A DNA stretch of 58,553 nucleotides from Sphingobacteriia bacterium (GTDB lineage: Bacteria > Bacteroidota > Bacteroidia > Bacteroidales > UBA7960): contig JAABRR010000029.1 of the NCBI GenBank assembly GCA_011390785.1, forward strand, positions 1 to 58,553. The letters are read 5' to 3'. Position 1 is the stretch's first letter, and each line of letters starts with the position of its first letter. The translations under genes were made by a program, and so were the position numbers. The notes below the pieces were generated by a model that was not told the DNA's origin, did no database searches, and saw only the letters and a program-made list of their open reading frames with translations. Shown one piece after another: positions 1-8,470 of the stretch.

Positions 1-1194
1 AAAAAGTTTGAAAAGGCCGTCCGCGAAACGGGCTACAAAGGTCCGCTGGTGGGTTCATGCTGGCAGGCAGGATCGGGTATTGCCCATTTTTATAACCTCC
101 ATACCGATTATGAAGTAGGAATTATTGACCGGCACAACTACTTTGGCGGAGGTACAGGGCACCGCCTGGTGCCAGGGAATTTCAGAAATCAATCAATGAC
201 CGATATACCTGGCTCCGGATTACTGAGCACCGGTATGCAACAGGTAGCGGATCGTCCGTTTGCCTTGTCAGAATGGATGAGCCTCATTCCCAACGAATGG
301 ATTGCCGAAGGGCCCGTAATTATTGCCACGTACGGCCTTGGATTGCAGGGATGGGGTGCTTCTTATTCGTTTGCCGTAGATTACGATCATTTTACACCTA
401 CTATACATACACCGGGGGTTTACAATGTTACATCACCCACACAACTATCCCTTTATCCAGCCCTTGTTTCCACACTTTATAATGGAGATATACAAATGGG
501 GGATGTGGTTTCGGTACGCAATGTACACATTCCATCCCTGGCCGATGGCAAACTCGGATTCAGCGATTTGCAGCGGCAGGACTGGGACCAGAAAGAGTTT
601 GGGGGTGATCTTCCCACACAGGCAATGGCTTTGGGCAGAGTGGAAGTGAATTTTATCGATGAGTTTGTCCCAACTGATTTTCCTGACTTCTCTGAAATAT
701 CGAAGCCCGGTACCATCCAATCCAATACCGGGCAGCTTACCTGGAATTATTCCGGCGAACATCAAACTGGTAATATCATCATCAATACACCCTCTTTACA
801 AGGGTTTTCCGGTTTTTCTGATCAAAGGGTTTATGAGACAGGCCATCTTTCGCTGAGCATAAACACACCCTTTGCTGTGGTGCTTTTCAGTTCGCCTGAG
901 GCAGGTAAAACACTCGAAGAGTCTGATCGGTGGCTTGTTACCACTGTTGCCCGGGCACGAAATACAGGCATGGTTTACAATGAAGAGATGACTGAACTGC
1001 TGGAAGTGGGTTCGGCACCTATTCTCCTTGAACCGGTTGATTTTTCTGTAACTTTGAAAGGGAAAAGGCCCAAACAGATCAATATTCTCGATCATGGCGG
1101 AAACGCAACCGGTAAATCTTTTCAGCCGACCGGAAATCAAATCGAGATTATGGGTTCACTGCATCAAACCTTGTTTTATGAAATAATTTTTTAA
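1..1194 (+). CDS. C-terminal part of a clan GH-A-type glycoside hydrolase (5' end outside window)
   Basis: The frame is open from base 1, so only the last ~397 residues are visible and the true start lies upstream; the first in-window alternative start is just an internal codon. The visible part looks like the end of a TIM-barrel glycosidase: a strand segment with HNYFGG, then FALSEWMSLIPNEW, where the Glu of SEW sits where clan GH-A enzymes carry a catalytic Glu at a strand end, followed by a helix and QGWGASYSFA. A beta-sandwich C-terminal domain follows, with a conserved-looking SAPILLEPVDFSV segment. It ends 39 bp before a GH78-like gene on the same strand, so the two are probably co-transcribed in a polysaccharide-use locus. 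The GH family cannot be named from this fragment, and substrate is unknown. Confidence 0.7.
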   Translation, partial: KKFEKAVRETGYKGPLVGSCWQAGSGIAHFYNLHTDYEVGIIDRHNYFGGGTGHRLVPGNFRNQSMTDIPGSGLLSTGMQQVADRPFALSEWMSLIPNEWIAEGPVIIATYGLGLQGWGASYSFAVDYDHFTPTIHTPGVYNVTSPTQLSLYPALVSTLYNGDIQMGDVVSVRNVHIPSLADGKLGFSDLQRQDWDQKEFGGDLPTQAMALGRVEVNFIDEFVPTDFPDFSEISKPGTIQSNTGQLTWNYSGEHQTGNIIINTPSLQGFSGFSDQRVYETGHLSLSINTPFAVVLFSSPEAGKTLEESDRWLVTTVARARNTGMVYNEEMTELLEVGSAPILLEPVDFSVTLKGKRPKQINILDHGGNATGKSFQPTGNQIEIMGSLHQTLFYEIIF

Positions 1195-1233
1195 TTTCAA
1201 CATAATTTTAGTTTTCAATACTTTATCATCACT

Positions 1234-4119
1234 ATGACAAAATTAACTTTCAGACTTATTTCGCTGTTCTTCTTTGCTTTCACTTTACATGGGTTTAACC
1301 CTGGCTTTGCGCAAAATCGCCCTGAGGGTGCATCATTTGTATGGACCGATGAACATGGTGAAGGACGAAATTTGCATGCTTTCTTCAGGTATTCCCTTTT
1401 GTTGGATTCAGTTCCGCACAAAGCTGAAATGAATGTGTATGCCGATTCGCGATATATCCTGTCGATTAATGGCGTATCGCTGAGTTATGGGCCTTTACGC
1501 TCATTTATCAACAATCCGGTTTATGACACCTATGATTTGACCGATTACCTGCACAAAGGAGAGAACGTGATTGGGGTAACAGTTCGCAGCAATGGTACCA
1601 ATACCTACCAGTTGATGTTGAGCAGGGCTGGTTTTGTTGCCTGGGGTGAAGTCATTGACGGTGAAACGAGCTATTCTCTGGCTACTCCCGGTAACTGGAA
1701 AGCATTTCAGACTTTTTCGCGTGAGCCGGAAGCACCCAAAATGTCTTTTGCCACCGGCCCCATGGAAATCCATGATGCTTCTCTTGATCCTGAAGGCTGG
1801 AACGAACCCGGATTTGATGATACCGAATGGATAACCCCTGTGTTACTTAATAATCAGAATTACTGGGGAAAGCTTCAACCACGGGATATACCCTTTCTGA
1901 CCCATGATGAAACCGATGCAAAAAGTATTTTATGGAAACGAAGTTTGGCGCAGGATGAAAAGATCTACTCTTTCAGAATAAAAACAAAGGACCAGAAGCA
2001 AGGAGATTTTGGCACACAAAAAAGGGTATTTGCCTATACTTACATTTATTCTCCACAGCGCCAGCGTGTTGATGTGGGAACCTGGTGGGGCGAGTTTTTT
2101 ATCAATGGCGAAGGGCCACTCAACAGAAGAGATACACCCACCGAAATCATCAACCAACAAACCATGACCCTGAATCTGAATCAGGGATGGAACTTCTTTT
2201 TTATAAAATATGATGTGGTTTGGGCATCATGGGAATTTTATCTTGCCGCACCTGAAAATGCTGGTCTGGTTTTCTCTGCTGATCAAAAAATGAATGATGA
2301 CGTTTTGTTTCGCACCGCCGGCCCCTTTACCCAGGCTGTGGAACCCATTGTAAAAGTACAACCCTTACCTTTTAATTCCCCCAATGATCTGCCAGCTTTA
2401 TCTGTAGGTTGGGTAGATAAAACCGCCGCTGATCATGCTCAAAACCCTGCCTGGAATGTAGCATGGAGCAGTTTTGATCAAACGCTTCCCGTTGAACCCT
2501 GGCAAACTCAGGATATTGTAATTGAACCCGATCAGCCCACTGCCCTTGCTTTTGATATGGGAGGGAAAATGCTGGGACGAATATTCATTGAATATGAAGC
2601 CCCTGAAGGAACCCGCTTCGATATTGCTTTTTCAGAAGATCTTAATGTTGACCGTCCGTGGGTGCTCAAGAGGGCGGGCATTTACACCGCTGTGGGACAT
2701 AAATCTTCTGGCAGTTCTACCCGTTTTGAATCCTTCAAACCTTATGGGTTAAGATATCTTCAGGTAAATGTTACGGGTCATGCAGAACAGGTTAAAATCA
2801 AACGGGTTGGTGTTATCAGCCAGTTGTTCCCGTTTGAGCTTACCGGAGATTTCCATAGTTCCGATCCCATTTTTAATGATCTCTGGACGTTAGGATGGCG
2901 CACACTAAGGGTTTGTGCCGAAGACACCTATACCGATACCCCTTTCCGCGAGCGCGGTTTGTATGCAGGTGATGCCCTGCCGCAATATGCCATTACCCTG
3001 GCTGGTAGTGGCGATTCGCGACTGATAAAGAGAAGTCTCGAAGTATTTCAGGATCATTATCGGGAAGTTTTCTATCCAGGTGCAGAAAAGCAGGAAGGCA
3101 CACAAGGTAACCTGGGCGATTTTCCGCTTAAAACACTGGAGTTTTTCCGCTGGTATGTGCAGTATGAGCAGGATACAACTTTTGCCGAAAAATTGTACCC
3201 GTCATACCAGCACATGATGGCTCATTATCAAAAACTGGAAACCATTAATGGGTTGTATATTTTTCCGCAAATATTTATTGAATGGACACAAATGCGTAAA
3301 AGAAATACAGCTAATACTGCAGCCAATGCTTTGATGGTGCGCTCATTCCGAAACATGGTCTGGCTTGCCCGCTATCTGGGTAAAGGGGAAGATGTATTAA
3401 TGTATAGCCGTTTTGCCGATGCCCTTACCAGTGCTATTTTAACCCAATGCTGGGACGAAGAGGTGGGTGCATTTCATGATGGTTTTGCCGATGGTGAAAA
3501 AATTGATCATCATTACCCCATTTCGAGTGCATATCCTGTATTGTTTGGTTTAACCAACGAAACTCACCATGATAAGCTGCGGCCATTTTTTGCAGAAACC
3601 CTTGCCGATATCAAAAATATTGAACGCTCGGGACTGGCAACCCCCTATGGCGGGTATTATGTGCTTGGTGCGTTATACAAAATTGGGGAAGTGGCTACCG
3701 CTGAGCGTTTTATCAGTCAGTACTGGTCGCCCATGGTGTTGAGGGGTAATGATACCTCATGGGAAAACTTCAGCGATCACCGCGATGGAATAGGGCAGGG
3801 AACCCTGAGCCATGCATGGAGTGGTCATCCTACGTACTATTTTTCAACCCAGGCATTGGGTGTGCCTCTTCTCAACGGTTTCGAAGAAAGACCAGGAGAA
3901 GAAATGATTATTACACCCCAGTCGGAAACACTGAATTTTGCCGGAGGCACTGTACCCCGGCCCGAAGGACTGGTAAAGGTAAACTGGCATTTAGCCGGCG
4001 ATCTGCTGTTTGTAGATGTGGAAGCACCCGCAGGCCTGCCATGGAGAGTAGAGCCCCGTGGCCGACTGGCAACCTACAGGCTGGTGGTGAATGGGGTGCA
4101 TATTCATAGCGAAAGATAA
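1234..4119 (+). CDS. GH78-like alpha-L-rhamnosidase-type glycosidase, exported
   Basis: 961 residues. An N-terminal signal peptide ends near GFAQ (about residue 27). An N-terminal beta-sandwich (30-220) has the typical INGVSLSYGPLRS segment of rhamnosidase-like jelly rolls, further beta domains run to ~550, and an (alpha/alpha)6-barrel runs from ~555 to ~880 with a beta-sandwich tail. The active-site block is TDTPFRERGLYAGD; Glu573 aligns with the general-acid Glu of the canonical GH78 DERLGWTGD motif and Asp580 with its last Asp. WTQM and WSGHPTYYFSTQALG fit the substrate-facing loops of the family. Role: probably releases a terminal deoxy-sugar such as L-rhamnose in the periplasm. It is divergent from classical GH78 (no Bac_rhamnosid_N start), so the exact sugar is uncertain. 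Follows the GH-A gene after 39 bp, likely one operon. Confidence 0.82.
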   Translation: MTKLTFRLISLFFFAFTLHGFNPGFAQNRPEGASFVWTDEHGEGRNLHAFFRYSLLLDSVPHKAEMNVYADSRYILSINGVSLSYGPLRSFINNPVYDTYDLTDYLHKGENVIGVTVRSNGTNTYQLMLSRAGFVAWGEVIDGETSYSLATPGNWKAFQTFSREPEAPKMSFATGPMEIHDASLDPEGWNEPGFDDTEWITPVLLNNQNYWGKLQPRDIPFLTHDETDAKSILWKRSLAQDEKIYSFRIKTKDQKQGDFGTQKRVFAYTYIYSPQRQRVDVGTWWGEFFINGEGPLNRRDTPTEIINQQTMTLNLNQGWNFFFIKYDVVWASWEFYLAAPENAGLVFSADQKMNDDVLFRTAGPFTQAVEPIVKVQPLPFNSPNDLPALSVGWVDKTAADHAQNPAWNVAWSSFDQTLPVEPWQTQDIVIEPDQPTALAFDMGGKMLGRIFIEYEAPEGTRFDIAFSEDLNVDRPWVLKRAGIYTAVGHKSSGSSTRFESFKPYGLRYLQVNVTGHAEQVKIKRVGVISQLFPFELTGDFHSSDPIFNDLWTLGWRTLRVCAEDTYTDTPFRERGLYAGDALPQYAITLAGSGDSRLIKRSLEVFQDHYREVFYPGAEKQEGTQGNLGDFPLKTLEFFRWYVQYEQDTTFAEKLYPSYQHMMAHYQKLETINGLYIFPQIFIEWTQMRKRNTANTAANALMVRSFRNMVWLARYLGKGEDVLMYSRFADALTSAILTQCWDEEVGAFHDGFADGEKIDHHYPISSAYPVLFGLTNETHHDKLRPFFAETLADIKNIERSGLATPYGGYYVLGALYKIGEVATAERFISQYWSPMVLRGNDTSWENFSDHRDGIGQGTLSHAWSGHPTYYFSTQALGVPLLNGFEERPGEEMIITPQSETLNFAGGTVPRPEGLVKVNWHLAGDLLFVDVEAPAGLPWRVEPRGRLATYRLVVNGVHIHSER

Positions 4120-4144
4120 AAATTGGTCAATCTTTTTTTCTAAT

Positions 4145-4161
4145 CCTGCAGGGATTGCAGG
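4145..4161 (+). terminator. Small hairpin after the GH78-like gene
   Basis: CCTGCA-GGGAT-TGCAGG forms a 6-bp perfect stem 25 bases after the stop codon of the GH78-like gene. There is no following T-run, so it could be a factor-dependent stop or an RNA 3' end protector rather than an intrinsic terminator. Confidence 0.35.
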
Positions 4162-4189
4162 TTTCTAGCAATAATTTGAAAGGTGTTTG

Positions 4190-4246
4190 TTCGACCCCGA
4201 TTGGGGTCGTAGAATTCTATTTCTCATTTCTGCTATAAACCTTTGA
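4190..4246 (+). repeat. Dispersed hairpin element, GACCCC family, copy 1
   Basis: CGACCCC-GATT-GGGGTCG forms a 7-bp perfect stem (4192-4198 with 4203-4209). It is followed 25 bases later by TATAAACCTTTGA (4234-4246). The same two blocks in the same order, with a 27-base gap, occur on the opposite strand at 22305-22363. This identifies a dispersed intergenic element of about 57 bp rather than a local terminator. Confidence 0.65.
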
Positions 4247-4347
4247 TGCCTTCATCATCGATTGTTAAACTGACATTAAAAACCTTATCAAATCTAAAGT
4301 TTTGGTAATAATACCAGCATCTGATGAAATTAATGGCAGGTTATTTT

Positions 4348-4355
4348 TATTTTTG
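4348..4355 (+). promoter_or_regulatory. Bacteroidota -7 promoter element for the MFS gene
   Basis: TATTTTTG matches the -7 consensus TAnnTTTG and lies 24 bases before the start codon of the MFS gene. No clear -33 TTG is seen at the right distance, so confidence is moderate. Confidence 0.4.
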
Positions 4356-4379
4356 CCGGTTATTTAACCAATTGGCAAA

Positions 4380-5549
4380 ATGAAAAAATACTTTAGCGTA
4401 CTCTCTTCTTTTGTTATCATGCTTTGCCTGGGGGGTGTTTATGCATGGAGTATTATTGCTTCTGAGTTGATGGATACCTATGCCTTTTCAGCTACACAAA
4501 CGCAGGTAATATTTGGATTGGTAATCGCTGTTTTTCCTGCAACCATGATATTTGCCGGCAAATTGGCCAACAAATACGGAAGCAGATTGCTTGCATTGGC
4601 TTCGGGAATATTTTTCGGAATAGGCTATTTGATTTCCAGCTTTTCCGGGGGTAATTTCTACATTATTCTATTTGGGGTAGGTATTTTGGCAGGTATTGGA
4701 ACCGGACTGGGATACCTGGTGGCACTTTCAACACCCGTAAAATGGTTTCCTGAGAAAAAGGGTCTCATGACAGGCGTTGCTGCTGCAGGTTTTGGACTCG
4801 CCGCTTTTGTTTTGTCTTTCTTAATAGAACGGTTTTTAGAGCAGGGTATGGATATCCTGCAAATATTCAAAATCATCGGTGGAGGTTACGGGTTGATCAT
4901 TGTTCTGTTTGCTACGTTTCTTAAAGCCCCAAAAACTATTGAAAAACAAGAAAAAATTGAATCAAAGTCATTCTTATCATCAAAGTTTATAATGCTGTTT
5001 TCGGGTATTTTCTTTGGAACCTTTGCAGGCTTGCTGATCATCGGAAGCCTGAGTTCTATAGGAGCAGAATCCCAAATCGACAACCACATACTGGTGGTTG
5101 GTGTATCGGTTTTTGCTATATCTAATTTTCTGGGCAGGTTAATATGGGGAATTTTAAGCGACCATATTGGTGCAAGTATTGGTATTTTTCTGGCTCTTAC
5201 CTTGCAGGCCTTTTCCATCCTGCTTTTGGATGTTATTCCTCTTACCAACTCCCCCTTTATCATTTTATCTTTCCTTATTGGATTTGGGTTTGGTGGCAAT
5301 TTTGTGCTTTTTGCCAAAGAAACCGCCCATGTGTATGGTGTGAATAATTTGGGAATTATTTACCCTTATGTATTTATGGGATATGCTCTGGCGGGTATTA
5401 TTGGCCCCCAGGCAGGAGGCTTTCTTTTCGATCAGAATCAAAATTATTATGCTGCAATTATCCTGGCATCTGCGATGAGCCTGTCAGGAGCCATTCTTTT
5501 TCTCAGGTATTATTTTATCAACAGAAAAAAAGAAACCCTGGCTCTTTAA
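4380..5549 (+). CDS. MFS transporter, oxalate/formate antiporter (OFA)-like family
   Basis: 389 residues, almost entirely hydrophobic, consistent with 12 membrane helices; the usual MFS length. The N-terminus GGVYAWSIIA and the loop 2-3 region FAGKLANKYGSRLLAL are typical of OFA-family carriers, and GTGLGYLVALSTPVKWFPEK is the helix 5 to loop signature of that family. A second cytoplasmic loop signature, NFLGRLIWGILSDHIG, lies in the C-terminal half. It should move a small organic anion (oxalate, formate, lactate or similar) across the inner membrane. It is flanked by polysaccharide genes, but its own -7 element and 260 bp of upstream repeat-bearing DNA suggest separate transcription. The substrate cannot be read from sequence. 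Confidence 0.82.
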   Translation: MKKYFSVLSSFVIMLCLGGVYAWSIIASELMDTYAFSATQTQVIFGLVIAVFPATMIFAGKLANKYGSRLLALASGIFFGIGYLISSFSGGNFYIILFGVGILAGIGTGLGYLVALSTPVKWFPEKKGLMTGVAAAGFGLAAFVLSFLIERFLEQGMDILQIFKIIGGGYGLIIVLFATFLKAPKTIEKQEKIESKSFLSSKFIMLFSGIFFGTFAGLLIIGSLSSIGAESQIDNHILVVGVSVFAISNFLGRLIWGILSDHIGASIGIFLALTLQAFSILLLDVIPLTNSPFIILSFLIGFGFGGNFVLFAKETAHVYGVNNLGIIYPYVFMGYALAGIIGPQAGGFLFDQNQNYYAAIILASAMSLSGAILFLRYYFINRKKETLAL

Positions 5550-5564
5550 TTGATTCAAACTCCG

Positions 5565-5572
5565 TAACTTTG
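5565..5572 (+). promoter_or_regulatory. -7 promoter element before the methyltransferase gene
   Basis: TAACTTTG matches TAnnTTTG and lies 54 bases before the methyltransferase start codon, just after the MFS stop. No good -33 partner is visible. Confidence 0.4.
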
Positions 5573-5626
5573 AGTCTCCTCTAAAGCAAAAAAATACAAC
5601 GTGGTGGTGATTTAAAACAAATTCGC

Positions 5627-6409
5627 ATGGAAAAAGATAACATGAAAGAAAAGCAATGGTACGAATCGTTGTTTGAAAATTACGGAGACAAATATGATCA
5701 GGAAAGCTTTACCCAGGGTACCCTGGGTGAATGCGACTTTATCGAGGCAGAATTGCAATTTAACAAATCTCTGAAAATACTTGATGTGGGTTGTGGTACC
5801 GGACGTCACACTATAGAGCTTACCCGGCGCGGCTACCAGGTAGTAGGTATAGACCTTTCTGAAAGCCAGCTCGACAAGGCCAGAAAAAAAGCCAAAAAAG
5901 AAAACCTGACCATTGAATTCTATCAGCAGGATGCCCGCAATCTTCCCTACCAAAATGAGTTTGATGTTGCTATCATGCTTTGCGAAGGTGGTTTCCCCCT
6001 GATGGAAACTGACGAAATGAATTTTGAAATACTAAAGAACGTTACCCAATCATTAACACAACAAGGTAAAATCATTTTTACTACTCTCAATGGATTGTTT
6101 CCACTATTTAATTCTTTAGATAAATTTTACATCAGCGAGAACAAGGAAGGAGATGCATCCTATCGCGACAATAATTTCGATTTGATGACCTTTCGCGAAT
6201 ATAACATAACAGAAGTAGTTGATGACGCCGGAAATAAGAAATCTTTGAAATGCAATGAACGATTCTACGTTCCCAGCGAAATAACCTGGCTGCTAAAAAC
6301 GCTGGGTTATAAAAGCATTGACATTCTGGGTGCTAAATTGGGTGCTTTCTCACGAAACGATAAGCTCACCACCGAAGATTTCGAAATGCTGGTAATTGCC
6401 GGCAAATGA
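5627..6409 (+). CDS. Class I SAM-dependent methyltransferase
   Basis: 260 residues. Motif I is ILDVGCGTGRH (residues 51-61) and the motif II acidic residue is in VVGIDLSESQL (about 72-82), both SAM-binding. Motif III region QQDARNLPYQNEFDVAIM follows. This is a Methyltransf_25/11-type Rossmann fold. An N-terminal segment with WYESLFENYGDKYDQESFT is common in small Bacteroidota methyltransferases of unknown substrate. A second Met at residue 6 could also be the start. The cytosolic enzyme transfers a methyl group to an unidentified small molecule or protein. Its neighbours (MFS carrier upstream, convergent susD downstream) do not reveal the substrate. Confidence 0.8.
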   Translation: MEKDNMKEKQWYESLFENYGDKYDQESFTQGTLGECDFIEAELQFNKSLKILDVGCGTGRHTIELTRRGYQVVGIDLSESQLDKARKKAKKENLTIEFYQQDARNLPYQNEFDVAIMLCEGGFPLMETDEMNFEILKNVTQSLTQQGKIIFTTLNGLFPLFNSLDKFYISENKEGDASYRDNNFDLMTFREYNITEVVDDAGNKKSLKCNERFYVPSEITWLLKTLGYKSIDILGAKLGAFSRNDKLTTEDFEMLVIAGK

Positions 6410-6540
6410 TTTCTTCAAAGATTTTTTTCAATAATTGCTTTTGAGAAGGATAATTATATTCTTCAAAATATTGTTTGTAAGCAATTTATTTTAGGATTAA
6501 AAGATATTCCATTTAACTTCAATCGATAATTATAAAAAAC

Positions 6541-6579
6541 TAACGCTGCTCTTTGGCTGTAAGCTTTGGAGCAGCGTTA
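6541..6579 (-). terminator. Intrinsic terminator of the susCD operon
   Basis: TAACGCTGCTC (6541-6551) pairs perfectly with GAGCAGCGTTA (6569-6579), an 11-bp stem with a 17-base loop. Read on the minus strand it lies 50 bases beyond the susD stop and is followed by a T-rich tract (TTAGTTTTTTATAAT). On the plus strand no T-run follows, so it serves the minus-strand genes. Confidence 0.75.
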
Positions 6580-6629
6580 ATAAGAAAAGCTATTACCAAA
6601 CATTTGATAGTTTGGCAAAAGAAGCGTTA

Positions 6630-8429
6630 TCAATACTCAGGCCGTTGTTTTAAAACATTGGGTTGTAAATCTAATTGGCTCTGAGGTAGCGGGAAATACT
6701 TCTTATTATTGGTAAAGCTAACACCCGCTAAAAAAGAGGGTCGGGTTCTTAAATCAGCGGTAGCAAACCCATTTAACACTTCAGCCATACTTTTTCCACC
6801 AATTTGATTGGGTAGATTATCCCAACGGCGAAGATCAAAGAAACGCATGCCTTCAGTAGCAAATTCAAGACGTTGCTCCCATTGAACGGCGCGCATGGCT
6901 TCATTGGCATTGGCAAAAGATTCATAAGGTTCTACTTTATAGTTGGCAGCAGGCTGATCCCAGTCAATATCGCCTTCTTCGCCCCATGGGTAAAAGTCGC
7001 CCGGAAGTTCAGTAACCAATACTTTACCCATAACCATATCAGCAGCGGCTCTTTCTCTTATATCATTTACCAACTCAAGGGCCAGAGGCAAATCATTTTC
7101 AAAAGCAGCTATTTCAGCTCTCCACAAAAGGACGTGGCTGTAGCGGATATATCTGTAATTGTTGGCATTTATACCAGTTTGCCATCCGGTTGTTGTGGAA
7201 AGAGAATATCTTTCCTGCTCTTTCAAGAAAGGCTTGGATGCAGGCAGATATGGGCCGCCATCACCCTGACTTCTTACCCAGGACTGACCACGGTTTACAC
7301 CCCAGTCTTTGTAAGGAATACCTCTACGGCTTACAGTAAAATCAAGGCGTGGGTCAACCAGGTGATCATCAACAACAAAAGTTCCGTCAGAAGCAATTCC
7401 AACATCATTAGCCAGATCACTATCATTAAAAGTATCGAATAGAGGCCAGCCATTTTCATCTACTTTGTAAGCATTCACAAGGTTTTGTGATGGCTGATGG
7501 AAACCACAACACATACCAATATCACCACCATGAGGCCAGTTAAGTCCAATGCCCATTTCAGCATTTAACGATTCGTTGATGTCATTAACATTGGCCTGAA
7601 CTTCAAAAATGGATTCCTTATTGTTATTGGTTTCTATTTCGAAGTTTTGGATAAAACGATCCATTAACGAATATTTTCCACTGCTGATAATATCATTGAG
7701 CAAAGGCTTTGCTTCTGCATATCTTAGGTCTTGCATATAAGCGCGGGCAGCCAGTGCCATGGCAGCATAACTGGTGGCCTTTCCCGGCATAGATTGCGCA
7801 TCAGGCAAATTATCAATGGCAAAAGTAAGATCAGCAATGATATGATCTAACACAGCGCCATCGGGGTTTTCATTACTAACAAGCGTTGGGTCTTCAGTAT
7901 CTTCAGTTAAAATAGGCACATAATCCCCAAAAACCAGCCTTGCTTCAAAATAGAACAATGCTCTTAGAAATCTCAATTCGCCTCTATACTCATTGGCTTT
8001 ATCAGCGGTTATATTTCCCTGGTCTTCGGCTACTTTAACAACTTTAAGCGCCTGGTTTGCCCTGAATACACCCATACCCAGGGTTAGTTTCCATTTATCA
8101 GAAACATAGGGATTGGTTGATCCGGTTCGCCAGCGCTCTATATCGTTAACGGGTTCCTGGTCGCTCTCTTCTGAGCCTTTGTAGGCATCGTCTGAAGCAG
8201 CAGAACCAAATGTCCAGTTTTGAATGGAACCACCCCAGGAAATCTCCCAAAGTGAACTTCCGGGCACTATAGCATAAACTCCGGTTAATAAGGCATCAAT
8301 ACCTTTTTCGTCGTAAAACACTGTTTCTGATGTAGAACCGGGAGGTTCTTTAGACAGAAAGTCTTCTGAGCAGGATTTTAGGGAAAGTGATATAGCAATC
8401 ACTACCAAAACTATTAATATATTTTTCAT
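6630..8429 (-). CDS. SusD/RagB-family outer-membrane glycan-binding lipoprotein
   Basis: 599 residues. The lipoprotein signal has its lipobox LKSC with Cys20. The N-terminal SEDFLSKEPPGSTSETVFYDEKG, the TPR-like helical core (GELRFLRALFYFEARLVFGDYVP, about residues 145-170) and the C-terminal EQRLEFATEGMRFFDLRRW block are hallmark SusD segments. SusD proteins cap the SusC barrel and hand oligosaccharides to it at the cell surface. The gene lies 41 bp downstream of susC on the same strand, the standard susC-susD order, and is followed by a strong terminator. Ligand inferred from neighbours: a rhamnose-containing glycan; not shown by sequence. Confidence 0.95.
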   Translation of the reverse strand: MKNILIVLVVIAISLSLKSCSEDFLSKEPPGSTSETVFYDEKGIDALLTGVYAIVPGSSLWEISWGGSIQNWTFGSAASDDAYKGSEESDQEPVNDIERWRTGSTNPYVSDKWKLTLGMGVFRANQALKVVKVAEDQGNITADKANEYRGELRFLRALFYFEARLVFGDYVPILTEDTEDPTLVSNENPDGAVLDHIIADLTFAIDNLPDAQSMPGKATSYAAMALAARAYMQDLRYAEAKPLLNDIISSGKYSLMDRFIQNFEIETNNNKESIFEVQANVNDINESLNAEMGIGLNWPHGGDIGMCCGFHQPSQNLVNAYKVDENGWPLFDTFNDSDLANDVGIASDGTFVVDDHLVDPRLDFTVSRRGIPYKDWGVNRGQSWVRSQGDGGPYLPASKPFLKEQERYSLSTTTGWQTGINANNYRYIRYSHVLLWRAEIAAFENDLPLALELVNDIRERAAADMVMGKVLVTELPGDFYPWGEEGDIDWDQPAANYKVEPYESFANANEAMRAVQWEQRLEFATEGMRFFDLRRWDNLPNQIGGKSMAEVLNGFATADLRTRPSFLAGVSFTNNKKYFPLPQSQLDLQPNVLKQRPEY

Positions 8430-8470
8430 ATGATAGGAATTTTATGTTTAGATTTTATTTTTATTATATT

